Shown here piece by piece: positions 37,624-47,004 of a stretch of DNA of 64,000 nucleotides; positions within the stretch are counted from its first letter, which is position 1; each line of letters starts with the position of its first letter. The notes under the pieces were generated by a model. The model was not told where the DNA came from, made no database searches, and worked only from the letters and a program-made list of their open reading frames with translations. The translations under genes were made by a program, and so were the position numbers. The stretch covers positions 248,001-312,000 of the forward strand of contig PKTN01000004.1 of assembly GCA_002869185.1 (NCBI GenBank). Reading direction: 5' to 3'. Source of the DNA: Denitrovibrio sp. GTDB taxonomy: Bacteria > Chrysiogenota > Deferribacteres > Deferribacterales > Geovibrionaceae.

Positions 37624-39270
37624 TTGAAAATTCTAAAAGATTTATCAATAAAAGCTAAGATGTATAGTGGTTTTGGGCTTTTGGTAGTCATACTGATACT
37701 TACTGGTTTGATAGGAATAAAAGGGCTAAGTGATATCAGTAGTAACCTGAAAAACATATTTAACCAGCAATTGCCTTCGATAGATTATCTCATAGAGTCT
37801 GACAGGGATTATTATCAAATGTTAGTGGCTGAACGAGCAATGCTTGTAGTGTCAAAAGATGATAAATCTTTTAAAGGATTAATGGATAGCTACAACAATA
37901 ACAGAGATCAGGTAACAACTAGGTTTGGTAAATTCGTAAAGGTTAATAAGAATAAGTCTGCAAAAGTTCATATTGATAACTTCTATAATGATTTTGCTAC
38001 ATGGAAAAAATCTTCTGATCTAGTTATCTCACTGATACAGCAGGGAACAGATGAATCACTTATGAAGGCATCGAAATTATCATTTGGTGAGACTGAAAAG
38101 TTTTTTGAAGCTACAAGAGATAATATGGATAAGCTTACTGAGATGGCATTAGCTGATGCAGATACAGAAGATAAGGCATCTAGTGTTTCTTATAAAAGGA
38201 CAAAGACAATGTTTATGATCTTCATCCTCATTGGTGTTGTTATGAGTTTAGTGATTGGTAAAGGCCTCACAAGTGGGATCGTAAATAATCTTAATAAAAC
38301 GACTGATGTTTTGAAAGATATAGCAGAAGGTGAGGGCGATCTTACTGTAAATCTTCCTGTAGTTGGTAAGGATGAAATAGGTGTTTTGGCAGTTAATTTT
38401 AATTTATTCATTAATAATCTGAAGACAATCATTACAACTGTTAAAAATAGTTCTGCAAGTATTGCGTCTGGTAACACTCAACTGTCTGCTACTAGTGAAG
38501 AACTGACACTTAATTTTAGCGATCAAACAGAACAATTGGCTACAGTCGCTTCTGCTACAGAAGAGATGAGTACCTCAGCAGAAGAGGTTGGGCTTTCGTT
38601 GCAAGAGGTCACGGAAAGAACTGGACAGGCAAACGATTATATATCAAGTGGTAAAGTGATGTTGCAAGATGGTGTTAGTAGTATGCATTCTATAAAGGAT
38701 GGCGTGGAGAATCTTGGTAGGACTATAGATCAACTTTCCAATTCATCTGCTGAAATAGGAAACATACTGAATGTTATAAACGATATCGCAGATCAAACAA
38801 ATCTTCTGGCACTGAATGCTGCTATTGAGGCGGCTAGAGCTGGTGAGCATGGGCGCGGTTTTGCTGTTGTTGCTGATGAGGTGAGAAAACTTGCTGAAAG
38901 ATCTCAGGGTGCCATCAAAGAGATAGAAACCATTATTACTAACTTACAAAATGAGTCTAAAGTAGCTTCACGTAATATGGATGATGCTAGCAGTAAGGTT
39001 GTTCTGGGAGTAGAGAAGATTAACAATGTTGAAGAGATGTTTGAAAATATTGTTGATGCTATCAGGCTGATAACAGATTCCAGCAAGAGGATAGAGATTT
39101 CTGTTGGTGAACAAAATAGTGCAATCTATAATATCAATGATAATGTCCAAACACTGAGTAATGGGTTAAATCAGAGTAGTGTTGCTATACAGGATGTTTC
39201 TAAGACTATTGCTGATCTGCAAAATCAGACAGAAGGACTTTCTGGTATTGTTAGTAAGTTTAAAACCTAA
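37624..39270 (+). CDS. Methyl-accepting chemotaxis protein
   Basis: A longer frame starts with TTG at 37603, but TTG at 37624 has AAGGAGG six bases upstream; about 548 residues. Membrane helix near 13-33, periplasmic four-helix-bundle (4HB_MCP) ligand domain to about 190 ([19 protein letters not shown]), second helix near 193-212, HAMP ([20 protein letters not shown]), and a signalling hairpin with the conserved tip [20 protein letters not shown] and [18 protein letters not shown]. Receptor for an unknown ligand that controls CheA in the membrane array. Divergent from uraA. Confidence 0.93.
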   Translation: MKILKDLSIKAKMYSGFGLLVVILILTGLIGIKGLSDISSNLKNIFNQQLPSIDYLIESDRDYYQMLVAERAMLVVSKDDKSFKGLMDSYNNNRDQVTTRFGKFVKVNKNKSAKVHIDNFYNDFATWKKSSDLVISLIQQGTDESLMKASKLSFGETEKFFEATRDNMDKLTEMALADADTEDKASSVSYKRTKTMFMIFILIGVVMSLVIGKGLTSGIVNNLNKTTDVLKDIAEGEGDLTVNLPVVGKDEIGVLAVNFNLFINNLKTIITTVKNSSASIASGNTQLSATSEELTLNFSDQTEQLATVASATEEMSTSAEEVGLSLQEVTERTGQANDYISSGKVMLQDGVSSMHSIKDGVENLGRTIDQLSNSSAEIGNILNVINDIADQTNLLALNAAIEAARAGEHGRGFAVVADEVRKLAERSQGAIKEIETIITNLQNESKVASRNMDDASSKVVLGVEKINNVEEMFENIVDAIRLITDSSKRIEISVGEQNSAIYNINDNVQTLSNGLNQSSVAIQDVSKTIADLQNQTEGLSGIVSKFKT

Positions 39271-39295
39271 CCTATTCAAGAATATCTTAATACTA

Positions 39296-39330
39296 TATAA
39301 TCCTCCGTATAAAACTGCGGAGGATTTTTT
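39296..39330 (+). promoter_or_regulatory. Terminator hairpin with embedded promoter and ribosome site
   Basis: AATCCTCCG (39299-39307) pairs perfectly with CGGAGGATT (39318-39326), followed by TTTT and then the ATG at 39331. The right arm contains GGAGGA, six bases before the start codon, so the hairpin both looks like an intrinsic terminator and masks the ribosome site. A TATAAT at 39296-39301 with a weak TATTCA 17 bases upstream could start transcription near 39308, inside the loop. Confidence 0.6.
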
Positions 39331-40332
39331 ATGAATAAAGCATTTATGAGTGACAATACCGCACCAGTTGACGTTAGAATTATGCAGGCTGTTGTTGATG
39401 CGAATAATGGATTTGCTAAACCATACGGCTATGATGACTATACATTAGAAGCTGAAGAGCTTATTCGAAAAGAGTTTGGAGATACTGCTCAATTCTATCC
39501 AGTTCTGAACGGGACAGGTGCCAATGTCCTTTCTCTGGCTAATATTATGCAACCATTTCATGCTGTTGTATGTGCAGAAACAGCACATATTAATGTTGAT
39601 GAATGCGGTGCCCCTGAGCGATTCTTGGGAAGCAAGTTGATAGATATAAAGACAGAGGATGGTAAACTTCGACCAGAAGATATTAGTTCTTTATTACAGT
39701 TTATTGGTGATGAACACCATAGTCAGCCATATGTGATATCTGTTGCTCAGTCTACAGAGGCTGGAACAGTATATTCACTAGAAGAGCTGGCAGCTCTCTC
39801 TGCCTTTGCCAAAGATAATAAAATGTTATTTCATATAGACGGTTCTAGGATGGCTAATGCGGCAGTCTTTCTCGGTTGCTCACTGGGTGAGATGGTGAAA
39901 GATGCAGATATTATTTCGTTTGGTGGGACAAAGAACGGTATGATGCTTGGCGACGCTATAGTCATTTTAAACCCTGAGATAGGGGCTTATATGCGTGGGC
40001 TTCGCAAGCAGTCTATGCAACATCTTTCAAAAATGCGTTACGCGTCTGCTCAGTATATTCCATACCTAAGAGACAAAATATGGAGAGAGAATGCTTTGAC
40101 TGCAAATACTATGGCTAGAAAGCTTGCAAAAGGATTCGAAGATGCTGGTTTTGAATTCAAATATCCTGTTCAAGGGAATGCGCTATTCGTATATCTTTCA
40201 AAAGATATGATACAAAAACTTGAAGATAAAATCGGTTTTTATGTTTGGGATGCAGTGACAGGGCTCTGCCGTTTTATGTGCTCTTTCGCGACTACACAAG
40301 AAGATGTTGATGAGCTACTTAGCCTAATATAA
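39331..40332 (+). CDS. ltaE: Low-specificity L-threonine aldolase
   Basis: 333 residues of the PLP-dependent beta-eliminating lyase family. It cleaves threonine to glycine and acetaldehyde. The PLP lysine is K201 in ISFGGTKNGM, with HIDGSRMANA at the cofactor aspartate. Motifs SDNTAP and GTGANVLSLANIM near the front are typical. The start is set by GGAGGA buried in the leader hairpin. No gene is closely coupled downstream; the next 175 bases are very A+T-rich. Confidence 0.9.
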   Translation: MNKAFMSDNTAPVDVRIMQAVVDANNGFAKPYGYDDYTLEAEELIRKEFGDTAQFYPVLNGTGANVLSLANIMQPFHAVVCAETAHINVDECGAPERFLGSKLIDIKTEDGKLRPEDISSLLQFIGDEHHSQPYVISVAQSTEAGTVYSLEELAALSAFAKDNKMLFHIDGSRMANAAVFLGCSLGEMVKDADIISFGGTKNGMMLGDAIVILNPEIGAYMRGLRKQSMQHLSKMRYASAQYIPYLRDKIWRENALTANTMARKLAKGFEDAGFEFKYPVQGNALFVYLSKDMIQKLEDKIGFYVWDAVTGLCRFMCSFATTQEDVDELLSLI

Positions 40333-40452
40333 ACCGTTTGTTAGTTTATCTACAATAGTTAGTAGGCTTAATTTAGGAAATGATTGTTAAAAAAATAGTT
40401 TATATATTAACAATACTAAATCACTAATAATGTTGAATAAATAATTTAATGC

Positions 40453-40481
40453 TTTATTTTTACTCTCGTTGTTTTTATAAT
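40453..40481 (+). promoter_or_regulatory. Weak predicted promoter of the zinc-ribbon/amino acid transporter unit
   Basis: TATAAT at 40476-40481 is a perfect -10; the best -35 17 bases away is TTTATT (40453-40458), only three of six. Transcription would start near 40488, leaving a short leader before the AGAGGTG ribosome site of the gene at 40510. Confidence 0.35.
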
Positions 40482-40509
40482 GATTCTTTGCTTTAAAAAG
40501 AGGTGCTTA

Positions 40510-40671
40510 ATGTCATCTAAAAGAGAAGAAGTAACTATGGTAGAAGTGAAGTGTCCTAAATGTGATCACACACAAATAGTATATATTCCTAAAGAAGAGA
40601 TCCCTGAATGCCCTATACATAGGGTAAAAATGAACATCCACGAAATACTTGAAGAAGGCAAATCATGCTAA
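40510..40671 (+). CDS. Small zinc-ribbon protein
   Basis: 53 residues from the ATG at 40510 (AGAGGTG upstream). A CPKC pair followed by ECPIHR forms a plausible zinc ribbon, and a further Cys ends the chain (EGKSC). I do not recognise a specific family. Because its stop lies 14 bases before the binding-protein start, it is probably co-transcribed with the amino acid ABC importer. Confidence 0.6.
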   Translation: MSSKREEVTMVEVKCPKCDHTQIVYIPKEEIPECPIHRVKMNIHEILEEGKSC

Positions 40672-40685
40672 GGAGGCATTTTAAT

Positions 40686-41498
40686 ATGAAGAAACTGATT
40701 GTTACCCTTATGATGTTGGTAATGGCTTGTACAACAGCTTTTGCTAACGACAACTCTTTATGGGAGAAGTCAACTCTTAACCAGATCCTTAAAAAAGGTG
40801 AACTTAGAGTTGGAATGGAAGCAGGCTATATGCCTTTCGAACTTAAGAACAAAAGAGGCGAGATTGTTGGCTTTGACGTAGATATGGCTAAAGAAATCGC
40901 AAAAGAGATGGGTGTTAAACTCACACTTGTGAACACTGCTTGGGATGGTATCATCTCATCACTTCTCACTAACAAGTATGACATCATTATGTCTGGTATG
41001 ACTGTTACTCCTCAGAGAAACCTTCAGATCAACTTTGTAGATCCATACATCGTTGTTGGTCAGACAATCCTTATGAAAAAATCACTTGCAGGTAAAGTTA
41101 AGTCATACAAAGACCTTAATGACCCTAAATACACAGTAGCTACAAAGCTTGGTGTTACTGGCGACTATGCTACTAAAAAATACTTAGGCAAATCAAAAAT
41201 TAACCTTTTTGAGACAGAGCAAGAAGGCGCTATGGAAGTTGTTAACGGTAAAGCTGATGCTTTCGTTTATGACCTCCCATACAACGCACTTTACTTCGCG
41301 CAGAACGGTAAAAACCTTGCGTTCCTTGATGTACCTTTCACATACGAGCCACTCGCTTGGGCTATAAGAAAGGGTGACCCAGACTTCATGAACTTCCTCA
41401 ACAACCTTCTCAAGCAGATGAGAGGCGATGGAAGATACGAGAAAATTTACAACAAATGGTTCGGTACTGACGAATGGCTTAAAGACATCCAGAGCTAA
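40686..41498 (+). CDS. Polar amino acid ABC transporter, substrate-binding protein
   Basis: ATG at 40686 (MKKLIVTLMMLVMACTTAFA) sits after AAGGAGG and starts a signal peptide cleaved near AFA-ND; about 270 residues. The mature part is a family 3 binding protein (GELRVGMEAGYMPFELKN, GFDVDMAKEIAKEMGV, DIIMSGMTVTPQR, DAFVYDLPYN). It captures a polar or charged amino acid in the periplasm and delivers it to the adjacent permease. Specificity (glutamine, cystine, arginine) cannot be told by eye. Confidence 0.92.
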   Translation: MKKLIVTLMMLVMACTTAFANDNSLWEKSTLNQILKKGELRVGMEAGYMPFELKNKRGEIVGFDVDMAKEIAKEMGVKLTLVNTAWDGIISSLLTNKYDIIMSGMTVTPQRNLQINFVDPYIVVGQTILMKKSLAGKVKSYKDLNDPKYTVATKLGVTGDYATKKYLGKSKINLFETEQEGAMEVVNGKADAFVYDLPYNALYFAQNGKNLAFLDVPFTYEPLAWAIRKGDPDFMNFLNNLLKQMRGDGRYEKIYNKWFGTDEWLKDIQS

Positions 41499-41515
41499 AT
41501 CAGAGGTTTAATACG

Positions 41516-42463
41516 TTGAATTTAAAAAACAAGAATCTATTATGGAACGCTTTATTGGTTCTTTTCCTACTTTCAGTAGCTGTAGGAATCTATGGAGCGA
41601 GCAAGAAGATTGATTATATCTGGCGTTGGGAGAGATTACCCCAGTATGTCGTTTACTCAGATTTTGATGAGGTAATGGCACCTATAGACGGTAAAATGAG
41701 TATCAATGGTACTACTATTACTATTACTCCCCCGGGTAAGAGATCAACACCTACTGTGCTGAAAGATGTACAGGGTATAATCATCCATGATGGAGATACT
41801 GTTTTTGAAGGTGACGTTTTAGCAAAGACTAAACATTACAAGATGGGCCCACTTGTTATGGGCCTTCTTGTAACCCTTGAGATATCAATATATTCGATAT
41901 TTTTTGCTATCATAATCGGTGTTATGACCGGTTTGGCACGAATATCGGCAAATCCGTTTTTAAAGAAACTAGCAATATTTTATATTGAAGTGATCAGAGG
42001 AACTCCTCTGCTTGTTCAGATATTCATATTCTACTTCTTTATTGGAACCGTATTTAATCTGGATAGAATGACGGCAGGAGTTGCGGCTCTGTCGTGTTTT
42101 ACCGGAGCCTATATTGCAGAGATTGTGCGTGCTGGTATACAGTCTGTCCACAGAGGGCAGATGGAAGCAGCGAGAAGCCTTGGTATGAGCTATCCGAAAG
42201 CGATGATACTCGTTATTTTGCCACAGGCATTTAGAAGAACTCTCCCGCCAATGGCTGGGCAGTTCATCTCGCTCATAAAAGACTCATCTCTGGTTTCTGT
42301 TATCTCTATTACCGACCTTACAAAGGCTGGTCGTGAGGTTGTCGCCTCTACATTCAGTCCATTCGAGGTTTGGTTCACAGTTGCGGCACTATACCTTGTT
42401 CTTACCTCTGCACTCTCTTATCTTGTGCAGTTGTTAGAGAAGAAAATGTCGGCGCAAGATTAG
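41516..42463 (+). CDS. Amino acid ABC permease with extracytoplasmic insert
   Basis: 315 residues; TTG start (MNLKNKNLLW). After a first helix (about 9-27) comes a hydrophilic segment of roughly 70 residues (36-107) with a barrel-sandwich-like pattern (VMAPIDGKMSINGTT, VLKDVQGIIIHDGDTVFEGD), absent from typical 220-residue family members. The remaining helices carry the usual EAA loop EAARSLGMSYPKAMILVILP and LLVQIFIFYFF. It forms a homodimeric channel with the binding protein before it and the ATPase after it. Confidence 0.9.
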   Translation: MNLKNKNLLWNALLVLFLLSVAVGIYGASKKIDYIWRWERLPQYVVYSDFDEVMAPIDGKMSINGTTITITPPGKRSTPTVLKDVQGIIIHDGDTVFEGDVLAKTKHYKMGPLVMGLLVTLEISIYSIFFAIIIGVMTGLARISANPFLKKLAIFYIEVIRGTPLLVQIFIFYFFIGTVFNLDRMTAGVAALSCFTGAYIAEIVRAGIQSVHRGQMEAARSLGMSYPKAMILVILPQAFRRTLPPMAGQFISLIKDSSLVSVISITDLTKAGREVVASTFSPFEVWFTVAALYLVLTSALSYLVQLLEKKMSAQD

Positions 42464-42481
42464 GTAATAGGGGGAATAGAA

Positions 42482-43207
42482 ATGATTAAAGCAACAGACG
42501 TAGAAAAGATATATCCTAACGGTGTTCACGCACTCAAAGGGGTCTCTCTCGAAGTATCTAAAAGTGAAGTGCTTGTTATTATCGGACCTTCTGGTTCTGG
42601 TAAATCGACAATCCTGCGTTCTCTGAATCTCCTAGAGCAGATTCAGGGTGGTGAGATTTTGGTCGAAGGTGTGTCGCTCACTTCTAAGAAATCAAATATT
42701 AACAAGATTAGAGCAGAGGTAGGGATGGTTTTCCAATCATTTAACCTCTTTCCTCATAAAACTGTCCTTCAGAATATCACTATGGCACCTATGCATGTGA
42801 AGAGGATGAAGAAGGCGGAAGCAGAGAAGATCGGTATTGAGCTTCTTGCAAAGGTAGGTCTTTCAGATAAGAGAGATACATACCCAGGGCATCTTTCTGG
42901 TGGTCAGCAACAACGTGTTGCTATCGCAAGGGCACTCGCTATGAACCCAAAGGTTATGCTCTTTGATGAGCCTACATCGGCTCTTGACCCTGAGATGATT
43001 GGTGAGGTTCTTGATGTTATGAAGACTCTCGCAAAAGAGGGGATGACAATGGTCGTAGTTACCCATGAGATGGGCTTCGCCCGTGAGGTAGCAGACAGGA
43101 TCATCTTTATGGATGAAGGAATGAAGATAGAGGAGGACACTCCAGAGGAGATATATAATAATCCTAAGAGTGATCGACTTAAGCTTTTCCTAAGTCAAAT
43201 ACTATAA
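42482..43207 (+). CDS. Polar amino acid ABC transporter ATPase (GlnQ-like)
   Basis: 241 residues with all ABC motifs: Walker [11 protein letters not shown] loop [11 protein letters not shown], signature [15 protein letters not shown], Walker [15 protein letters not shown] and switch [10 protein letters not shown]. It energises import by the two preceding genes. GGGGGAATAG-like upstream leader carries its ribosome site, 18 bases after the permease stop. A strong terminator follows directly. Confidence 0.95.
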   Translation: MIKATDVEKIYPNGVHALKGVSLEVSKSEVLVIIGPSGSGKSTILRSLNLLEQIQGGEILVEGVSLTSKKSNINKIRAEVGMVFQSFNLFPHKTVLQNITMAPMHVKRMKKAEAEKIGIELLAKVGLSDKRDTYPGHLSGGQQQRVAIARALAMNPKVMLFDEPTSALDPEMIGEVLDVMKTLAKEGMTMVVVTHEMGFAREVADRIIFMDEGMKIEEDTPEEIYNNPKSDRLKLFLSQIL

Positions 43208-43211
43208 AAGC

Positions 43212-43243
43212 AAAAGGCTCTACATTCGTAGAGCCTTTTTTTA
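43212..43243 (+). terminator. Strong intrinsic terminator of the amino acid ABC operon
   Basis: AAAAGGCTCTAC (43212-43223) pairs perfectly with GTAGAGCCTTTT (43228-43239) around ATTC, followed by TTTATTT. It begins five bases after the ATPase stop. Confidence 0.92.
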
Positions 43244-43288
43244 TTTGCGATTCTTAAGTTGTAGTACATTGCATAAGATATTATAAAA

Positions 43289-44215
43289 TTATTCCTGAAA
43301 TAAATAGTCTAGGAATATTAACCAGTTGTGGTAGTCTTTGTGCATTTTAGTATTTGCAAATTCAGCCTCAGTCTTTTTAAAAGTTTCTACATCTTTAGGT
43401 AAGTATAAAGTTGGACCTTTAAATACCTTATGAGATGAATATGAATAAGGCATCAAGGGTTCAAACTTTTTATATACAGCCCTGTTGATGACCTTCAGTG
43501 CAGTTACAAGGTCTGTTTGTGTTCCCGTTACTGCTCTTATGTTATCAAATCTTTTTACCTTTTTACCGAAGCACTCAGCTCTCCCTTCGAAGAGTTGCAT
43601 ATAGCCTTGAAGTTTATCTTCAGCCTCAATGGCGAAAACGGCAATTGGTTCTTTGCTCTTCTGGTTCTGAGCTTTAATAGTCTCTATCATATTGGAAGCT
43701 AACGAGTCGGCTGTCTGGTTTTGTCCGCTTATATTGGTTATAAATGCTTCTAAATCGATAGCTTGTTGCATCGCATCAGTACTGAATACTATTAGTTTCA
43801 CTGCGATGTTGTGCATGTCCCAGAGCTGACTGATGCTGCCCATCTCGTCAGAGTCTACGACAAGTACTCCTGGTCTATTATTAGCTAATTCTTTTGTTAA
43901 TTCAATAGAGTCAAGTTTCTTGTTAGACGATAGAGAATAGAAATAATTCCATGAGTCATTATTCATTTTTGCCTGAGCAAAGAAATCTTTGATAGAAAGT
44001 TTCTTGGATGATTTTTTGCCACTTGTGCAGTCATAAGTTGAGCTATCTTGATAGATAATGACACGTCCATTTTTTAGATCTTTTGCTTTATTACAAGTAG
44101 ATTGAATATTAATATTCTTTCCATCTTGATAAAAAGCGAAAGTCCAGTTTGGCTTAGATGCAAAAGCTGTATGACTAAAAAATAATATTATTAGAGTAGT
44201 TAATAAATATCTCAT
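43289..44215 (-). CDS. Exported protein of unknown function
   Basis: 308 residues with a signal peptide (MRYLLTTLIILFFSHTAFA, cleavage near FAS-KP). The mature part has no family I recognise, though the alternating strand-helix pattern (RPGVLVVDSD, NIAVKLIVFST, EPIAVFAIEA) suggests a periplasmic-binding-like or Rossmann-like alpha/beta fold. Its start overlaps the stop of a CheY-like gene by four bases, so the two are translationally coupled, which links an exported protein with a phosphorelay receiver. Confidence 0.65.
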   Translation of the reverse strand: MRYLLTTLIILFFSHTAFASKPNWTFAFYQDGKNINIQSTCNKAKDLKNGRVIIYQDSSTYDCTSGKKSSKKLSIKDFFAQAKMNNDSWNYFYSLSSNKKLDSIELTKELANNRPGVLVVDSDEMGSISQLWDMHNIAVKLIVFSTDAMQQAIDLEAFITNISGQNQTADSLASNMIETIKAQNQKSKEPIAVFAIEAEDKLQGYMQLFEGRAECFGKKVKRFDNIRAVTGTQTDLVTALKVINRAVYKKFEPLMPYSYSSHKVFKGPTLYLPKDVETFKKTEAEFANTKMHKDYHNWLIFLDYLFQE

Positions 44216-44607
44216 AGCAAATTAAGTTTAGTTAGTTCTTTTTTGAGTTTTTCAGCATTGATTGGTTTGATTAAATATGATGTGGCACCAGAGTTATAAA
44301 AGCTATCCATAACATTTTTCGGATCATCTAAGGCGGATAGCATTATGATCTTTGCCTCTTTATCTGGAGCTACACCGTGTATCTTTTCGATGGCTCTAAT
44401 CTGGCTCACAGCCTCTTTGCCATCCATGACTGGCATCATGATATCGATGAACAAAGCATCAAATGGCTTAAGACCTTTTTGTGAGAGTTTGTAAGCTGTG
44501 ATAACCTCTTTACCGTTGGATGCTTCTGATGTTTGACCATATTCTTTGAGTAGAGCAGCAAGCATATGTCTTGTAACTAAATCGTCATCTGCAATTAAAA
44601 AGTTCAT
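44212..44607 (-). CDS. Single-domain response regulator (CheY-like)
   Basis: 131 residues, one receiver domain only: ADDD near the front, phospho-Asp in DALFIDIMMPVMDGKE, Thr/Ser switch (IIMLSAL) and KP in YLIKPIN. There is no output domain. It is the upstream partner in an overlapping pair with the exported protein (43289-44215). It probably receives phosphate from one of the many orphan kinases; which one is not shown. Confidence 0.9.
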   Translation of the reverse strand: MNFLIADDDLVTRHMLAALLKEYGQTSEASNGKEVITAYKLSQKGLKPFDALFIDIMMPVMDGKEAVSQIRAIEKIHGVAPDKEAKIIMLSALDDPKNVMDSFYNSGATSYLIKPINAEKLKKELTKLNLL

Positions 44608-44676
44608 AAATATCCTCTATCAGTTGTTTATAGTGTAATATACACCTTTAGAGTTAAATTAATCAAACATAAAAAA

Positions 44677-45273
44677 TTATGCGTATAGAGGGATGATGAT
44701 AGGGACAAGTGTCGATAGGATTACACCGTTAATGAAACCAATGATGGCTGCACGCTTTCCACAGTACTTTTCAATTATAGGGAGGGTTACGTCCATGGTT
44801 GTCGCTCCTCCAGGGGCTATGGCAGCATAGGGACCAACAAGCTTAGACAAAAAAGGGATAGATAGTATAGTTATACTCTCTCTGAAAACGTTTGATAAAA
44901 ATGCGATGGCACCAATGTCGCTCCCTTTCATCTCTGTAAGCAAAACAGCAGAGAGTGAGTGCCAACCAAAACCTGAGGCGATAGCCATACCTTCATTAGC
45001 GGTTAGATCAGTGATAATTGAGACAAGATATCCTCCAAAGATAGTACCTATAATGGTTCCGACTGGGATAATGAGAGCATACCTGTCAGCCTTAAGTAGC
45101 GTTTTAAGAGACTCCCTATTGTTTCCTATGTCGAAGCCAATTAAAAATAGAAGTATTATCAGTGAGATATCTGTTATCTGTAGGCACGCTTCTATCAGAG
45201 GTGCACTGAGTATATGACTGAATGACATAACCGTGCCTAAAAAGACGGCTAGCAGCATAGCAAAGATCATCAT
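44677..45273 (-). CDS. lysO: LysO-family lysine exporter, large subunit
   Basis: 198 residues, mostly hydrophobic, matching the C-terminal two-thirds of LysO/YbjE (DUF340): ISLIILLFLIGFDIGNNRES, ASGFGWHSLSAVLLTEMKG and APGGATTMDVTLPIIEKYCG. LysO exports lysine and toxic analogues across the inner membrane. Here the family's single chain is divided into this gene and a 90-residue N-terminal gene, overlapping by ATGA. Other bacteria also have this two-part form. Confidence 0.85.
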   Translation of the reverse strand: MMIFAMLLAVFLGTVMSFSHILSAPLIEACLQITDISLIILLFLIGFDIGNNRESLKTLLKADRYALIIPVGTIIGTIFGGYLVSIITDLTANEGMAIASGFGWHSLSAVLLTEMKGSDIGAIAFLSNVFRESITILSIPFLSKLVGPYAAIAPGGATTMDVTLPIIEKYCGKRAAIIGFINGVILSTLVPIIIPLYA

Positions 45274-45542
45274 GGTTGTTTCTCACCAAAGATCTTAATG
45301 AGTATCAATACTGCAATTATGCTAAATATAATAACCGAAATACTCATAAGTATAGAGATAACTACAAAGCTAGATATCTTTGAAAGTAGGTCTGCGTCAC
45401 GCCCAAGGTTAACCCCCATAAAGAATAGGAGTCCCAGCAGTGATACATTAAAAATAAGAGATTTAGGTTTGCTCATGAAACCGCTAGGTAGAAAAAAACC
45501 AGCAAATATACCGACGCCAAGAGCTAAAACGTAGTTAAGCAT
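45270..45542 (-). CDS. LysO-family exporter, small N-terminal subunit
   Basis: 90 residues with three hydrophobic segments (LNYVLALGVGIFAGFFLPSG, SLLGLLFFMGVNLGRDADLL, ILMSISVIIFSIIAVLILIK). It matches the first third of LysO, including the MGVNLGRD motif. Ends by ATGA overlap with the larger part, arguing for natural subunits. It begins only five bases after the xpt stop and is probably part of the same transcription unit. Confidence 0.82.
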   Translation of the reverse strand: MLNYVLALGVGIFAGFFLPSGFMSKPKSLIFNVSLLGLLFFMGVNLGRDADLLSKISSFVVISILMSISVIIFSIIAVLILIKIFGEKQP

Positions 45543-45547
45543 TTATA

Positions 45548-46087
45548 TTATTTTGCCAGTGCTTCTTTAAGTTCTGCGAGCGTGAGAATGCTATGGATGT
45601 CTTCTGTTCCATTTTTATCTATGATCACAGCAACACCAGCAAGTGTCGCTTCAGCTTGTTCAACGATCTTTCTAATCGCTTTTAGTGTGTTCCCTTTTGC
45701 ATAGAAGTCATCAACGAAAAGGATTCTGTCTCCCTTTTGCAAAACCTCTTTGGAAACGAAAAGAGTGGTATGTTCGTTTTTAGTGAATGAGAAGCTTTCA
45801 GCCGAGAAGAATCGTTTCATGGTTATAGGGTTTTTCTTTTTTGCAAAGATATAATCAACGTTAAGATCCATAGCTGCAGCCTGAGCACCAGGTATTCCGC
45901 TAGCCTCAACAGTTAGAACCTTATCTATATTAGCATCTCTAAACTTTTTAGCGATGTCCTCACCTATTGCTTTAATGACCTGTATATTGACCATATGGTT
46001 AAGTGTCTTATCTACTTTTACAATCTCGCCACTCACTTCTCCATCATTTTTGATAGCGTCTATGAGCATCTGCTTCGCTTTTGTCAT
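45548..46087 (-). CDS. xpt: Xanthine phosphoribosyltransferase
   Basis: 179 residues. It converts xanthine (or guanine/hypoxanthine) and PRPP to the nucleotide. The PRPP loop is FVDDFYAKGNTL and the substrate region VEASGIPGAQAAAMDLNVDY is typical of Xpt. It overlaps the upstream BMP-importer permease by four bases, so purine uptake and salvage are coupled, as expected for a purine-nucleoside or base ABC importer. Confidence 0.88.
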   Translation of the reverse strand: MTKAKQMLIDAIKNDGEVSGEIVKVDKTLNHMVNIQVIKAIGEDIAKKFRDANIDKVLTVEASGIPGAQAAAMDLNVDYIFAKKKNPITMKRFFSAESFSFTKNEHTTLFVSKEVLQKGDRILFVDDFYAKGNTLKAIRKIVEQAEATLAGVAVIIDKNGTEDIHSILTLAELKEALAK

Positions 46088-47004
46088 TTTCTGTCCTCTC
46101 TGTCATATGGGAGTCCTAGACTTTCTGGTTCAGGAGATGCACCTTTTTCAAGTCTTATGGTCGCTATGACAAGTACAATTATAGTAAAAACGTAAGGTAG
46201 TGTTTGTAGAAAGTGAGGTGAGATATTTGTTCCCATCGCTTGCATCCTAAGCTGTATGGCATTGATTCCACCAAAGAGGTAAGCTCCAGCGAGTGCTCTT
46301 GTGCTATTCCACTGAGCAAAGATAACGAGAGCCACGGCTATCCAGCCACGTCCTGCTGTCATATTTTCAACCCAGAAAGGTGTATATGCGAGTGATATGT
46401 AGCCTCCACCGAGACCAGCTATACCAGAGCCAATAAGCACAGCCCACATGCGGTATGCATTTACATTAACACCAGATGTGTCTGCTGCTGCGGGATTTTC
46501 ACCAACAGAGCGGAGGTAAAGCCCCCATTTGGTTTTATAAAAGAATAGGCTTATGAGTACTACGAGAAGTACGCTTAGATAAACTAATAAATCGTGATTG
46601 AAGATTGAAGGTCCTATGATAGGTATCTTTGATAATATAGGGATATCAATCTTGTTGAACCCTTCTATAGTTACACCAACTAATGAACGACCAAAGAGAG
46701 CTGTGAGACCTATGCCGAACATAGTGAGTGAGAGACCACTAACGATCTGGTTCCCACGTAGGTAGACAGTTATGATCCCGTGTATAGAACCGACTATCAT
46801 GGCAGCAAAGAAAGAAGCTAATATTGCTAGAGTAAGGCTTCCTGTTGCGTGTGCAGTAGCGAAACCAGAGAGAGCACCAACAAGCATCAAGCCTTCTATA
46901 CCAAGGTTGATGATCCCTGAACGCTCCATTATAATTGCGCCGAGTGTTGCGAACAGGATAGGGGTTCCAGCTTTTATAGTTGCGAAGATGAGTATTTCAA
47001 TCAT
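46084..47004 (-). CDS. BMP-family ABC importer, second permease (NupQ/YufQ-like)
   Basis: 306 residues, about eight to ten helices of the branched-chain/nucleoside permease type. Motifs: GTPILFATLGAIIMERSGII, NLGIEGLMLVGALSGF, VGENPAAADTSGVNVNAYRM and GGGYISLAYTPFWVENMTAG. Pairs with the 47001-48059 permease, the ATPase and the lipoprotein. Its four-base overlap (ATGA) with the first permease supports coupled translation. Substrate: a purine nucleoside or base, inferred from xpt. Confidence 0.92.
   Translation of the reverse strand: MIEILIFATIKAGTPILFATLGAIIMERSGIINLGIEGLMLVGALSGFATAHATGSLTLAILASFFAAMIVGSIHGIITVYLRGNQIVSGLSLTMFGIGLTALFGRSLVGVTIEGFNKIDIPILSKIPIIGPSIFNHDLLVYLSVLLVVLISLFFYKTKWGLYLRSVGENPAAADTSGVNVNAYRMWAVLIGSGIAGLGGGYISLAYTPFWVENMTAGRGWIAVALVIFAQWNSTRALAGAYLFGGINAIQLRMQAMGTNISPHFLQTLPYVFTIIVLVIATIRLEKGASPEPESLGLPYDREDRK

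Noticed and set aside
45270..45273. LysO parts as a frameshifted pseudogene
   Set aside because: The ATGA overlap and separate well-formed starts are typical of naturally split LysO genes in other bacteria.
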